Source: Manihot esculenta
Taxonomy: Eukaryota > Streptophyta > Magnoliopsida > Malpighiales > Euphorbiaceae
Direction of reading: 5' to 3'
DNA: 64,000 nucleotides
NCBI RefSeq assembly: GCF_001659605.2
Contig: NC_035161.2
Span: forward strand, 8,274,638-8,338,637
The notes below the pieces were generated by a model. That model saw only the letters and a list, made by a program, of their open reading frames with translations, was not told the origin of the DNA and ran no database searches. A program made the position numbers and the translations under genes. Every line of letters starts with the position of its first letter. Position 1 is the first letter of the stretch. Of the stretch, positions 38,301 to 50,185 are shown in pieces.

Positions 38301-40284
38301 GGAGAGTTTTGAAGAGCTTAAGAAGAGGTTGACTTCAGCACCAATTTTAGCTCTGCCATCTAGTGGTGAGGACTTTACAGTCTTTTGTGATGCGTCCCGT
38401 GTGGGACTGGGTTGTGTACTAATGCAAAATGAGAGGGTGATCGCTTATGCTTCTAGGCAACTGAAGAAGCATGAGTTGAATTACCCCACACATGACCTGG
38501 AGATGGCAGCAGTAATCTTTGCACTCAAGATGTGGAGGCACTACCTCTATGGGGTTAAATGTGAGATCTTCACGGATCATAAGAGCCTACAGTACATCTT
38601 GAGTCAAAGAGATTTGAATTTGAGACAGAGGAGATGGGTGGAGCTGCTGAGTGACTATGATTGCAAGATTCAGTATCATCCGGGTAAGGCGAATGTCGTG
38701 GCAGACGCCTTAAGCCGGAAATCACTCGGTAGCTTATCCCACATATCGGCAGAGAGGAGGCCAGTGGTGAAGGAGCTCTACAAGCTCATTGAGGAAGGTC
38801 TACAGATGGAGTTATCTGGTACAGGTGCCTTGGTGGCCCAGATGAGAGTGGCACCCGTGTTTCTGGAGCAGGTGGCTCAGAAACAGCATGAGGACCCGGA
38901 GTTAGTAAAGATTGCCAGGACTATTCAGTCAGGCAATGACGGTGAGTTCAGATTCGACAGCAAGGGGATCCTCCGCTATGGGAGCAGACTATGTGTACCA
39001 GATGACATTGGGCTAAAAGGAGACATTATGAGAGAGGCTCATAATGCAAGATACAGCATTCACCCCGGAGCCACCAAGATGTATCAAGATTTGAAGAAGG
39101 TTTATTGGTGGCCAGCTATGAAGAAAGAAGTGGCACAATTTGTGTCAGCCTGCGAAGTGTGTCAGAGGGTGAAGCTGGAACATCAGAAGCCGGCTGTAAT
39201 GCTTAACCCGCTACCTATTCCAGAATGGAAATGGGAAAATATAGCTATGGACTTCGTAGTGTGGTTACCGGCAGCGTCCAACAGAGTGGACTCCATATGG
39301 GTGATTGTGGACAGACTCACCAAATCTGCTCACTTCATTCCTGTCAGGAGTGGCTATTCTATGGACAAGTTGGCGCAGGTGTATGTTGATGAGATCGTCA
39401 GGCTGCATGGGGTTCCTGTTTCGATAGTGTCAGATAAAGGGCCCCAGTTCACCTCCAGATTTTGGCGGAGTCTGCAGAATGCCATGGGTACTAGGTTGGA
39501 TTTCAGTACTGCCTTTCACCCACAGACGGACGGACAATCAGAAAGGACCATCCAGACCATAGAGGATATGCTCAGGATGTGTGTGCTGGACTTTGGCGGT
39601 TCTTGGAGGCAGCATCTACCTTTGGTGGAGTTTGCCTACAATAACAGCCATCATGCTAGCATCGGGATGGCTCCATATGAAGCTTTATATGGAAGGAAGT
39701 GCAGATCACCTGTTTGCTGGGAAGAGGTTGGAGAAAAGGCCTTGGCAGGGCCTGAGCTAGTAGAGATTACCAGCAGGGTAGTACCCATAATCAGAGAAAG
39801 AATCAAGACTGCTGCAAGCAGACAGAAGAGTTATGCAGACGTCCGCAGAAGACAGTTAGAGTTTCAGGAGGGGGATCTGGTATTGCTCAAGGTGTCTCCT
39901 ATGAAAGGAGTGGTTCGCTTCGGGAAGAAAGGTAAACTAGCCCCACGATACATCGGACCCTTTGAAATCTTGCAAAGGATTGGGAATGTGTCGTACAAGC
40001 TGGATTTACCTGATTCAATGGCAAGAATCCATCCGGTTTTCCATGTTTCAATGTTGAGGAAGTTTGTGTCAGATCCGAGCAAGGTTCTTAGTGAGCCTGA
40101 TGTGGAGGTCCAAGAGGACCTCACCTATGTTGAACAGCCAGTACGGATCATAGACACCCAGATCAGAAAGTTAAGGAACAAGGAAATCCCGATGGTGAAA
40201 GTCCTGTGGAACCACCACAATTTGGAGGAATGCACTTGGGAGACACAGGAGTCTATGCTCCAGCAGTACCCTCATCTCTTTTAA
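35305..40284 (+). pseudogene. Ty3 element B gag-pol, one in-frame stop
   Basis: A frame of 1660 codons from ATG 35305 to TAA at 40282-40284, broken only by TGA at 37576-37578 just before the reverse transcriptase core. Domains in order: Pro/Tyr-rich gag N-terminus, gag core, a Cys-rich stretch and a zinc knuckle CFRCGQEGHIARECP (Cys448 onward), aspartic protease (DPGASHSFI, about 36940), reverse transcriptase ([18 protein letters not shown]), RNase H (FTDHKSL), integrase zinc finger ([10 protein letters not shown] ... CEVCQR), integrase core with aspartates in MDFV and SDKGPQF and glutamate in TDGQSERT, and a C-terminal chromodomain-like segment (NLEECTWET). The ATG follows a likely splice acceptor, tttttcag, at about 35289-35296. 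A is clearly related but diverged. Confidence 0.95.
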
Positions 40285-40396
40285 GGTTAGATCTCTATGT
40301 GTTTATGTGCTATGTATGTATGTATGTTATGTTTTATGCCATGCTTTGTGCTAGTTGAGGAACATTCGGGGACGAATGTTCTTAAGGGGGGGAGAA

Positions 40397-42706
40397 TGTA
40401 ATACCCGGCTAGACTCCGGTATCGGAATTCCTACCGTCCGGTGGAATCTCGGATGTCGGAAGCCTCTAGTAGGGTAGAATCATGTTTTCATAAAATGTTT
40501 TAAGGTATTTCATGGTTTTAAGTAAAATGGAAATGAGTTTTTGCATAAAAACAACCTTGGAGGAAAAACTCAGGTTCGGCCGCCGAACCTCAAGTTCGGC
40601 CGCCGAACATGCATGCCTTCGGGAGCGCCTTTAGGCCCCCGAAAGCACAAGTGAGGGAAGTCCAGGTTCGGCCGCCGAACCTCAAGTTCGGCCGCCGAAC
40701 ATGGCATGCATGCGGAGGCACGTTCGGCCCCCGAACGTGGCCTGGCCAGCCACTATAAAAGGGTCCCTTAGCCGAAAATGGGCAAGCTTTCTCCCCATTT
40801 CCGGCCAAGGTGAGCTCTCCGCCGCCCCTCACCGATCTTGAGTTCTTTCCTTCCCATCTTGCTCGATTTTCATGAGTTTTTACTTGGTTTTGAAGATTTT
40901 CAAGCCTTGAGCAAAGTTTTGGAGCTTTGAGGTTCAAGAACTCAAAACCTCCCACCTCCGAGTTTAGGACGTCTCTCCCTCGATCTACAAGAGGTAAGAG
41001 CCGATCTTAAGCTCATTTTATGTTTAAAGTAAGTTTTATGCTAGATCTATGGGGTTAAATGCATGTTTAGCTCATAGTTAGGTTTATGGGTTTTATATGT
41101 GTTTTTGAGCAATGTGAGTTGCTTGTGTGTTGTAGTTGGGGTTTTTGTTGGTTTGATGCCTCTAGAAGCTTGTATGTTTGCTTGTGAATGCTTGGGAATG
41201 TTGTAGAATAGGTTTATGCATGATTGGTTAGTTTTGGAGGCACAAATGCATAGGGGAGCCAAGTTTCTGCCCTTTGGCAGAAACCAGGTTCGGCAGCCGA
41301 AGGAACTTTCGGCCACCGAACATGGCTGGGGAGGCAGGCCTTTCGGCTGCCAAAGTTGCCCCCGAAAGGAGACTTTCGTCTCTGTCTGGGACTTTCGGCC
41401 GTCGAAGGTGCCGCTGAACATGCATGAGTTTCGCCTCTGTCTGAGAGTTTCGGCCGCCGAAGGTGCCGCCGAACCTGCCTGACCTTCGGCTCTAGAGGGA
41501 CTTTCGGCCGCCGAACCTGCCGCCGAAAGTGCCCTGTTCAGGCATTTCTTGCATGTTTTTATATGATTATTCCATGATGTTTTAGGGGGTTTTGGGGGAT
41601 AGTTTAGAGTTATGTTCTTGTATGTTTGGTCCCTCATTTGAGTCCACCTGTGTAGGTTCGGACCCGAGGAACCGAGGACCCCAGCAGTGAGTCTGTGCCC
41701 CAGTGTCTGGTCAGAGCTATCCAGAGGTGAGTGGAATAACTTATTATGTTTTAAAGTAAAGAATGAACTTTTTAGCATGTTTCACGCATCATGAATGCCA
41801 AGTGATGAATTAGGTTGCTTGCATTAGAATTCACGAATATGTTGCATTGCATATTTTTATGTTGATGTGGATGAATGTTGGATGATCCATAGCCCTCGAT
41901 CTATGATATGACGATGTGATATGTACGGTACGGAAAGTAAGACCAGTGGGACCCATTCTACGTTCGCTGGCACTATGTAAGAGAAAGACCAGGACCCATT
42001 CTACGTTCTGGCACAGTTGGACACTATTATGTTATGATATGTAAGGGAAAGACCAGGACCCATTCTACGTTCTGGCACAGTTGGACCATGTAGAGGGCTA
42101 TTGGTGACAAGTTCATCCTTGATGTGATTAGCTGTGATGTGATGCATTCCATGATCCATATGATTTAAATGTTTTTATTATTCTGCTCACTGGGCTCTAG
42201 TAGCTCATCCCTCTCCCATCTTCCCCAGGTTTGCAGGTACAGGGTAGACCAGGAGGTTTACAAGAGTAATGAAGTCACGTGTATGTAATAGTTAGTGTGG
42301 ACATGATAAATGTATCAATGCTATGTAAAAGTATAAGTTTCAGTCATGTAATGATATTGAGGTTTATATATTGTGCTTGACATTATGTATGAGGTATCCC
42401 TTTTATTACATGATCAAAAATGTTTTATAATGTTTATGAAAGCCAACTCATCTCATGTTGTATCGCCCGTTGGGGCATTGATGAGATCCCACAGAGGGAT
42501 CATAATTATGATCATGACTATGTACATGCATGTTCAGGTTGAGTTGGATGTTTGAAGGAAAAGTTTTAAATTTTTATGTATGTTGTTGATCATGTATGGG
42601 ATTAAACAGGTTTTCAGGATGAATGTCAGGCTTGCTACGGGTCTTGGCGGCCTTAAGCCGACCCGGATCCTAGCGTCGGTAGCGGTCCGATTTTCGGGTC
42701 GTTACA
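40397..42706 (+). repeat. Right LTR of element B
   Basis: 2310 bp. Same landmarks as the middle LTR: TATA box 40754-40760, palindrome array at about 41287-41530 with one extra unit, hairpins at 41943-41970, 41989-42011 and 42053-42075. Preceded by purine tract 40384-40396. Confidence 0.95.
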
Positions 42707-42711
42707 GATTT
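42707..42711. repeat. Right target duplication of element B
   Basis: gattt, matching 32044-32048. Coding sequence of element A continues directly afterwards. Confidence 0.93.
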
Positions 42712-43741
42712 TGTAGTGGGGTTACCGGCGACGTCCAACAGACTAGACTCCATATGGGTGATTGTGGATAGACTGACTAAATCTGCTCACTTCATTCCAG
42801 TCAGGAGCACCTATTCTGTGGACAAGTTGGCGCAGGTATACGTAGAAGAGATAGTAAAGCTGCATGGAGTTCCAGTGTCGATAGTATCGGATAGAGGCCC
42901 ACAGTTCACCTCTAGGTTTTGGCGGAGTCTGCAAGCTGCTATGGGCACGAGGTTGGATTTCAGCACTGCTTTCCATCCACAGACAGACGGACAGTCAGAA
43001 AGGACCATCCAAACTATTGAAGATATGCTCAGGATGTGTGTGTTAGACTTTGGCGGTTCTTGGAGGCAGCATCTACCTTTGGTAGAGTTTGCTTATAATA
43101 ACAGCCATCATGCTAGCATAGGGATGGCCCCTTATGAAGCTCTGTATGGGAGGAAGTGCCGAACACCTGTTTGCTGGGAAGAGGTAGGAGAGAAGGCTCT
43201 AGCAGGGCCAGAGTTAGTGGAAATTATCAGCAGATTAGTGCCTATCATCAGAGAGAGGATCAGAACTGCGGTAAGCAGACAGAAGAGCTATGCAGATGTC
43301 CGTAGGAAGCAGATGGAGTTGCAGGAGGGGGATATGGTATTGCTGAAGGTGTCTCCAATGAAGGGAGTGGTTCGGTTTGGAAAGAAGGGTAAACTAGCTC
43401 CGCGGTACATTGGTCCCTTTGAGATCTTGCAGAAGGTCGGGAATGTGTCGTACAAGCTGGATCTACCTGCATCTATGGAAAGAATTCACCCGGTGTTCCA
43501 TGTTTCTATGTTGAGGAAATTTGTGTCAGATCCGAGTAAGGTTCTTAGTGAGCCTGATGTAGAGATCCTAGGAGATCTCACCTATGTGGAGCAGCCAATG
43601 CGGATCCTAGACACCCAGATCAGGAAGTTGAGGAACAAGGAGATACCAATGGTGAAAGTCCTTTGGAACCACCATAACCTAGAAGAGTGCACCTGGGAGA
43701 CACGGGAGTCCATGCTCCAGCAATACCCATATTTGTTTTGA
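42712..43741 (+). pseudogene. Ty3 element A gag-pol, part 2 (integrase core to chromodomain)
   Basis: Continues the element A frame exactly where element B cut it. The codon interrupted at 32048 is completed by base 42712. It encodes the integrase core ([19 protein letters not shown]) and the C-terminal chromodomain-like segment (NLEECTWET), with a stop at 43739-43741 and no internal stop. A purine tract (43815-43827) and the 3' LTR follow. Confidence 0.94.
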
Positions 43742-43827
43742 GGTTAGGTTTTTCCCCTTTTATGTGTGTTTATGTGTTTAGTTGTTTGAGGAACATTCGG
43801 GGACGAATGTTCTTAAGGGGGGGAGAA

Positions 43828-45950
43828 TGTAATACCCGGCTAGAGTCCGGCATTGGAATTCCTATAGTCCGGTGGAATCTCGGGTGTCGGAATCCTCTAG
43901 AAGGGTAATACATATGTGTGCTAAAGAATTTTACCTTGTTTTAATGTTTTAAGTATAAAGGAAAATGAGTTTTTGAAAGAAAAGAGCCAGGGGAGAAAAT
44001 GGCAAGTTCGGCCGCCGAAAGTGAGTTTCGGCCGCCGAACCTTGCATGGTTTCGGGTTTCACGTTTGGCCGCCGAAGGTGGTCTGGCCAGCCACCTATAA
44101 AGGGCCCCAAGTCGGTGGAAGGATGATATTTTGCTTCCACCTTCAGCCAGAGGTGAGTCCAAACCCTTCCCAAGTTGACTTTCATGATTTTCTTCAAATC
44201 TTTCAAGGTTTTTAAGAGTTTTGATGTTGTTTTGAAGTTTTTGAGCAAAAGAGCTAAGTTTGGAAGCTTGGAGCCTTTGAGAGAAGATTTCTCCATATCT
44301 CCACGTTGGGATCGTTTATTCTCTTGTTTGGAAGAGGTAAGTAAAGATTCTGAACTTCCTTTCTTGATTTTGAAGGTTTTATGGAAGTTTTATGGGTAGT
44401 ATGCATGATAGGGTTTAGTTGAGGTTCTTGGATGATTTTTGTGTATAAGCATGTATATGTGTTATGTGTTATGTTTTTTGGGGCTATAAGTTAGTTGTAG
44501 ACCCTTTTATGCATGTTATATGGTATGTGCTAGTTGGGAGTAGTTGTTTGCATGTTGAGGTAAGTTTGGGGGAAAGTTTGCATGAAACAGAGTAGGGTTC
44601 TGCCCTTCGGGCAAAAAAAGGTTCGGCTGCCGAAGGAAGGTTCGGCTGCCGAACCCCTTGTGGAGGCAGTTTCGGCTGCCAAAGCTTGCTTTCGAAAATT
44701 GGGACTTTCGTCTCTGGAGGGAAGGTTCGGCCGCCGAAAGTGCCGCCGAAGGTTGAGTTTCGTCTCTGGACGAGACTTTCGGCTGCCGAAGGTGCCGCTG
44801 AACATGCATGAGTTTCGTCTCTAGAGGGGGGTTTCAGCCGCCGAACCTGCCGCCGAAAGTGCCCTGTCCAGCTTTCTTTTGCATGTTTTATGTGATTGTT
44901 TTAGGATCTTTTAAGGGGGTTTTGGGGAGTTTTATAGAGATATTCTTGTGTTAGTTTGGTCCCTCATTTGAGTCCACCTGTGTAGGAACGGACCAGAGGA
45001 ACCAACGAGTTCAGCAGTGAGCACTGCTTCAGAACCTGCAGAGTAAGTTCAGAGTCAGCCAGATGTGAGTGGAACTAAACTTAACCATTTTAATATGAGT
45101 AACCAAATGCTTTGAGCATGTTTCATGCATCATGACCATGTTATAGGTTGATCGCATTAGATATCACGAATATGAAGCATTGCATACTTTGTTGTTGATG
45201 TGGGTGATCTGGATGATCCAATAGTCCCTGAGAGCCGGGTGCCTACCTCTACGCCCTGGCATAGATGAGATAGTCAGGTGCCTACCTCTACGCCCTGACC
45301 CAGATAGATGAGATAGTCGGGTGCCTACCTCTACGCCCTGACACAGATAGATGCTGGGACTAGTTGGTGATAGGTTTACCCTTGATGTGGCTTGTTTGTG
45401 CTGTGATGCATTCCACGAGATCATGTTTTTAATAACATGTTTTATAGTTCTGCTCACTGGGCTAGTATAGCTCATCCCTCTCCCTTAACCCCAGTTTTGC
45501 AGGTACAGAGTCCAGAGAGAAGTCAGCAGAGTATAGAAGAGTAAAGAGATATGTAATAGCTAGTGTGGACATGTAATTATAAAGAGATAGTTTATGTTGT
45601 ATAGTGTATAGAATTGTGCTTGATCATTATAAGAGTTGTAATTCCTTTGTATACATGATCTTTTTATGTAAATGAGTTTACCTTATGTGTTTAAAAACCA
45701 GGCTTAACATAGTATGAGTTTAGCCCACCTAGAGCAAAGATGAGAGCTCTAGTAGGGGTTTACAGTACAGAGTTAGTGCATGCACAGGTTAAGCCTTGGT
45801 ACAGAGAAAGGTTTTAATTTTTACAGAAAATGTATGATCATATATGGGAATTCACAGGTACACAGAGTTCACAGCAGGCTTGCTACGGGTCCCGGCGGCC
45901 TTAAGCCGATCTGGATCCTAGCGCCGGTAGCAGTTCGGTTTTCGGGCTGT
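43828..45950 (+). repeat. 3' LTR of Ty3 element A, lacking its terminal ACA
   Basis: About 2123 bp matching 25773-27896 along its length. TATA box 44096-44102, palindrome array at about 44620-44860, hairpins at 45234-45260, 45273-45299 and 45316-45342. The 5' LTR ends GGCTGTTACA; here the sequence after GGCTGTT is copia flank, so the conserved CA end is absent. Confidence 0.94.
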
Positions 45951-46018
45951 TCTATTATTTGAACTTAGGAGTTCAGTTGCAAGACAATTCACTGCTCATT
46001 TATTGTGACAACATTTCT
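45951..46018. repeat. 68-bp direct repeat, right copy, flanking Ty3 element A
   Basis: Identical to 25706-25773. After it the copia sequence continues (taatacttacacttgtc), so this copy is the one contiguous with the rest of the copia element. Confidence 0.93.
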
Positions 46019-46205
46019 AATACTTACACTTGTCAAAACCCAATATTTCATACGAAAATGAAGCATATCGAAATTGATGTTTATTTTGTATGAGACTTGA
46101 TTCAAAATGGAGAAATACGAGTTGCTCATATGTCCTCTAAGGATCAATTGGTTGATTTACTAACAAAGGCATTGGTCAAAATCAGTTTTACTTAGAATAG
46201 ACCCA
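46019..46205 (+). pseudogene. Copia gag-pol remnant, part 2 (RNase H C-terminus)
   Basis: Reads as the end of copia RNase H: KMKHIEIDVYFV, a stop, then VAHMSSKDQLVDLLTKAL. It completes the copia coding region interrupted by element A. Confidence 0.9.
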
Positions 46206-46245
46206 AGATTGGTGTCCTTAATGGTACCTCAATCTTGTGGGGGAG

Positions 46246-46406
46246 TGATAAACCAATATCATAATAGATTTGGTTTAAATTTCATATTTGTATATTTGTA
46301 AACTTATCTCTTGTAATTATATTTATTTTTGTACAGAGTCTATTTAAAGACAATTGCAATACAATACAAAACACTATTTCTCTCATCTATTTATCTCTTC
46401 CTATTA
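46246..46406 (+). repeat. 3' LTR of the copia element
   Basis: 161 bp, same length and termini as the 5' LTR (22361-22521), about 14 differences by eye. Confidence 0.92.
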
Positions 46407-46411
46407 AACAA

Positions 46412-48121
46412 TAGTTGTTTGTGGCGTAGGGGGAGAGGTTTTGCACACTATTTTCAAGATATCCTTTCTATAATTACTTTTGTAGTGTAATAATTTCTGT
46501 TGTCTTACTTTTTAAAGGTTTATTTATTTTTAAACCCTTCATTAAGCACATGTATATTTTTTTAATCATTTCATTCGCGAGGAGCTGGATGAGAAGAAAT
46601 TCTCATGTCTGTTCTGTAGTGGAGATGAAATTGAAAACGACCATCAACTATAACCCCGAAAGGACCCAATTCCATAAACAACATAGAGGACTTTGCATTT
46701 TCCATGCGAACAGTCAGCCAAAATTTAGTCTTTTCGATGTCGGAAATTTATAGATTTTATATCTTCGACTTCGGGAACTAATGTCATAAACAATGATTTG
46801 AGACCCTCTTGTGAGCACGCTTGATGAGTTGGATTTCTCTTATTTATACAATAGGTTTTGCCCTTTATTTCCATGTACCTTTACTTTCATTTATTAGGTT
46901 TATGTACCTTTACTTTCATTTATTAGGTTTTATTGCTTATCAATTACTATTTTCTCTCTTTTAATTTATTTAGCATGTTTTAATAGTCTTTGCTTTTTGT
47001 TAGGTCAATTTTCAAAAGTTTTTCAATTTTTCCTTCTGCTTTTATGGAGATTCTCATCTTATTTGCTTTGATTGGTATGCCATTTATTCCCTTTTTTTAC
47101 TACTTTCAGTTCTTTCTTTTATGGCATTATTGTTAACATTGAATATCTTTTCTTTACTTTCTCTGTAGCATTGCTTTGTTGGCCTCCTTGTTTTTAATGT
47201 ATCTTTTTTGTTAACAATATGATTGATGATAGTGTGTAGGAGGCAATTTGTGGTCTTTTTTAAGCCGTTGGATATGTTAGGTTGGAACTATATTTCTCCT
47301 TTTAGCTTTGAATATTTCAAGTATTTTAAAGTCTTTTATAATATTTTACCTTCTTTAATTTCTTTTTGTTGTTAAAATTATTTATTTTTAAGATAATTTA
47401 TGAATATATCGTTAGATGAGGCATATTTTATTCTCCAAGTCATCATCTATTAATTGAATGCATTGAGACATATTTAATTCAAGCAATGGATTGATTTAAA
47501 AACGTATTCACACAAGTGTAACAAGGTAAGTAGGTAAACCAAACAATCCACATTAGCAGCTAAACGCAGAATAAAATTTAAACAGAGTTAAATTACAAAA
47601 TAGAATTAATACAGATTATATTAGCAAAACAAGTAAAATTAATATGTGCTATATCAATAAATTAAAGCATGAATAAAATTTAAGATATAGTTAGTATGCA
47701 ACTGTATTTTATATTTTTTTTCTTAGCAACAAGATTTAAAAAATTAGAATTTTAATTTCAATACATTAATTGAATGATCAAGGAGTAAAGAGAGTAAAAA
47801 AAAGATAATTTTAATGCCATGCAATTTTTACTTAGCTTTGAAAGCGTTTGCTTAGCCAATTGGTATTATGGTGTGTTAATCACAAGCTGCATGGATCATT
47901 TAAAAAAAATATTATTTCTGCTGTAAATACAGGTTGCATGAGTGTTTTTTAAAAAAGAATTATTATAAACAGAGCATGCAATATAGTAGTACTGTAAAAA
48001 TTTAAAATTAAGAAGTTGTAGACCAAGCGCTTATCTTTCGATATTCAAGAGCAAGACAAATGAAAATTAAGAAGTTGTAGACTAGATGCTTATCTTTCAA
48101 TTTTTGAGCTTCGTTGTTTTG
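46412..48121. other. Intergenic sequence
   Basis: Pyrimidine-rich to AT-rich sequence. A small direct repeat (catgtacctttactttcattt region at 46871-46928) is visible. An open frame at 46550-46753 has no recognisable feature. No gene supported. Confidence 0.5.
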
Positions 48122-48913
48122 TTCCGGCGAATTTGTGGCCGTTAATGGGAGCAATGTCTTTAATTTTCGTCCATTATGATATTGGCTTGTAATGATGCAC
48201 TAAGTCGATTGTTGTAAGGGTTATGGCTTGCTTCAGTTTGTTAGCATATGAAGGAGAACTTGGAGTGCCTTTTCCTTCAGTAGTCGCGTGTGAGGGGAGG
48301 TTCGAGGAGAATTGGTGGGCGTGAGGAAAGGCAGACGAAAGATCCGTGCACATAATGGGGAATGGCAGGAAGATTGGTGCCAATATCGTTTGTGAGAGGA
48401 GGCAGGAGAAGGATCGATTATTTTTTGCCACTGTCGTGCACAGAGAAGGTGGAAGAAGAATCAATTAATTGGAGGAGAATTGGTGCGCGTGAGGAGAGGC
48501 AGATGGAGAATTGCTGTGCTCCGCGAATCTATGGCCGTCAATGGAAGCAATGCCTTTAATTTTCATCCATCATGATATTGGCATGTAATGAGGCACTAAG
48601 TTGATTATCGTAAGGGTTATGACTTGGTTCAGTTTGTTAGCATATGAGGGACAACTTGGAGTGTCTTTTCCTTCGGTAGTCGCGCGTGAGAGGAGGCAGG
48701 AGGAGAATTGGTGGGCGTGAGGAAAGGCGGATGGAAGATTGATGCGCATAACAGGGGATGGAAGGAAGATTGGTGCTGATGTCGTTCCTGAGAGGTGGAA
48801 GATTGGAGCCGATGTTATTTTTTGCCGCTGTCATGCACTGAGAAGGCGGAAGAGGAATCGATTAATTAGAGCAGAATTGGTGCACATGAGGAGAGGCGGA
48901 TGAAGGATTGGTG
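48122..48913. repeat. Two-copy tandem duplication, period 396 bp
   Basis: Landmarks recur 396 bp apart: ggcc at 48137 and 48533, ttagcatatg at 48241 and 48637. The copies are diverged. The second half of each unit is purine-rich with shorter internal repeats of the type gaggagaattggtgggcgtgagg. Short open frames over it are probably incidental. Confidence 0.8.
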
Positions 48914-50180
48914 CAGAGGGCGGAAGGAGGATCAGTGCCGATATCGTTCGTGAGAGGAGGCAGAAGAAGGATCAGTTATAAAAAGGTAGAAGAGGTATCG
49001 ATTAATTGTTAAGATTTGGTTTTCCTTTTATATGAGTGTTATAGGCGGTGCATATTAAGATAAAGATGTAATGGACCATTAAGATGATATTTACCTCTTT
49101 AAAAAGCAAATTGAATTGAATTGTCGTCTAGAAGCAGTAGACCATCAGCCCACATGCGCAACTGGATTTATTTATTGGTTATAGGAATTTTTAACCCCAA
49201 TTCAGTTATAGGAGTTTGTTGAGTTGAGAATTTAACAATTACACTATCTAAAAATAAATATAAAAAGAATGCATTAAAAAATTATTATATATTTATATAG
49301 TTAGAGAAAATATAAAAAAAATAAAATAGCATTCAAATAAGATACTAAAATTTTTTTATTTTTCTATGAATTTTAGCGATATTTATGACAGTTAGAATTA
49401 TTTTATTTTATTTTTAGCTAGATTTACAATAATAGAGTATGGTTTACAATTTATAATATATTATTAGACTTTATATCTTAACATGTTGGCCCATTACCAT
49501 AATAGCTGACCTTTTATTATCTTGGAACTTAACTGCAATTGTTTTTTAATTTTTTTATTTCATTATTGTGATTTCTGTATTGCTAAATATGTTAAATTTA
49601 TTTATTTAATTTTAAGTTTGAAAAAAGACATGTAAGAATTATTTTCGGTGGTGCAGTTTCGCTATAACTAATATATATTAAATTTTCTTACTAAATTTTA
49701 ATTATTAACCATAAACTTATTATTTGTAATATGTTACATTAAATAAAGACGATACTTATAAATTATTTTTATAAATAAATAATTTTGCTAAATAAATAAT
49801 TATTATTATAATATTTTTTAATTTTTTACAACCGTATATGTTATCGTCATTTTAGTTTTTAATATACAAGATTTATAAATTATTATTACTTATAAATTTT
49901 AAAATTAAATTTATTTGTGATCATATTAAATTAATTTATTGTAACTAATTTTATGTTATAAAGATTTTAAATTTAAATGTATTCACATGTTTAACCTGGT
50001 GGTAAGTGCATCCGAGTAAATTTGAGAGTTCTCAAATTCTACTCTCTCGGTTTCCAATTCTCAATCCTTATTTTTTTAAAAAAAAATTCAAATTTAAATA
50101 AATAATTTGAATGTTTCATTATTTATATATTTTAATTATAATTTATTATATTATGGAAGATTAAATTCATCATTTATTGT
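48914..50180. other. AT-rich intergenic sequence
   Basis: A third, partial copy of the purine-rich motif continues to about 49010 (tcgttcgtgagaggaggc). From 49200 the sequence is strongly AT-rich with no gene signal. Confidence 0.5.
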
Positions 50181-50185
50181 AGACG

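Larger units (their letters stand above)
32049..42706 (+). mobile_element. Ty3 chromovirus B, rearranged tandem (innermost level of the nest)
   Basis: Inserted into the integrase coding region of element A with a perfect 5-bp duplication (gattt). Its order is LTR fragment (32049-32330), pol 3' end and purine tract (32331-32778), full LTR (32779-35034), complete internal region (35035-40396), full LTR (40397-42706). This is what remains of a tandem LTR-internal-LTR-internal-LTR array after one large deletion in the left unit. It carries a single-stop gag-pol and well-matched LTRs, so it is the youngest insertion of the nest. Confidence 0.94.
25773..45950 (+). mobile_element. Ty3 chromovirus A (middle level of the nest)
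   Basis: A Ty3-type retrotransposon inserted in the copia RNase H region. It has LTRs of about 2.1 kb (25773-27900 and 43828-45950), a primer-binding site, gag-pol in one frame, a purine tract (43815-43827) and a C-terminal chromodomain-like segment that places it among chromoviruses, by impression the Tekay/Del group. It is interrupted within integrase by element B. Its left LTR starts with the normal TGTAATACCC, but its right LTR lacks the last bases (ACA) and is followed by a copy of the left flank. Confidence 0.93.
22361..46406 (+). mobile_element. Ty1-copia retrotransposon (outer level of a triple nest), degenerate
   Basis: It is bounded by two 161-bp LTRs that start TGATAAACC and differ at about 14 positions by my count, so it is an old insertion. 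Flanks aacag (22356-22360) and aacaa (46407-46411) look like a target duplication with one change. A primer-binding site matching initiator tRNA-Met (tggtatcagagc, 22522-22533) follows the 5' LTR and a purine tract gtgggggag (46237-46245) precedes the 3' LTR. Its RNase H region is interrupted at about 25773 by Ty3 element A and resumes at 46019. Without the nested elements it would be only about 3.8 kb, because it has lost internal coding parts. Confidence 0.93.
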
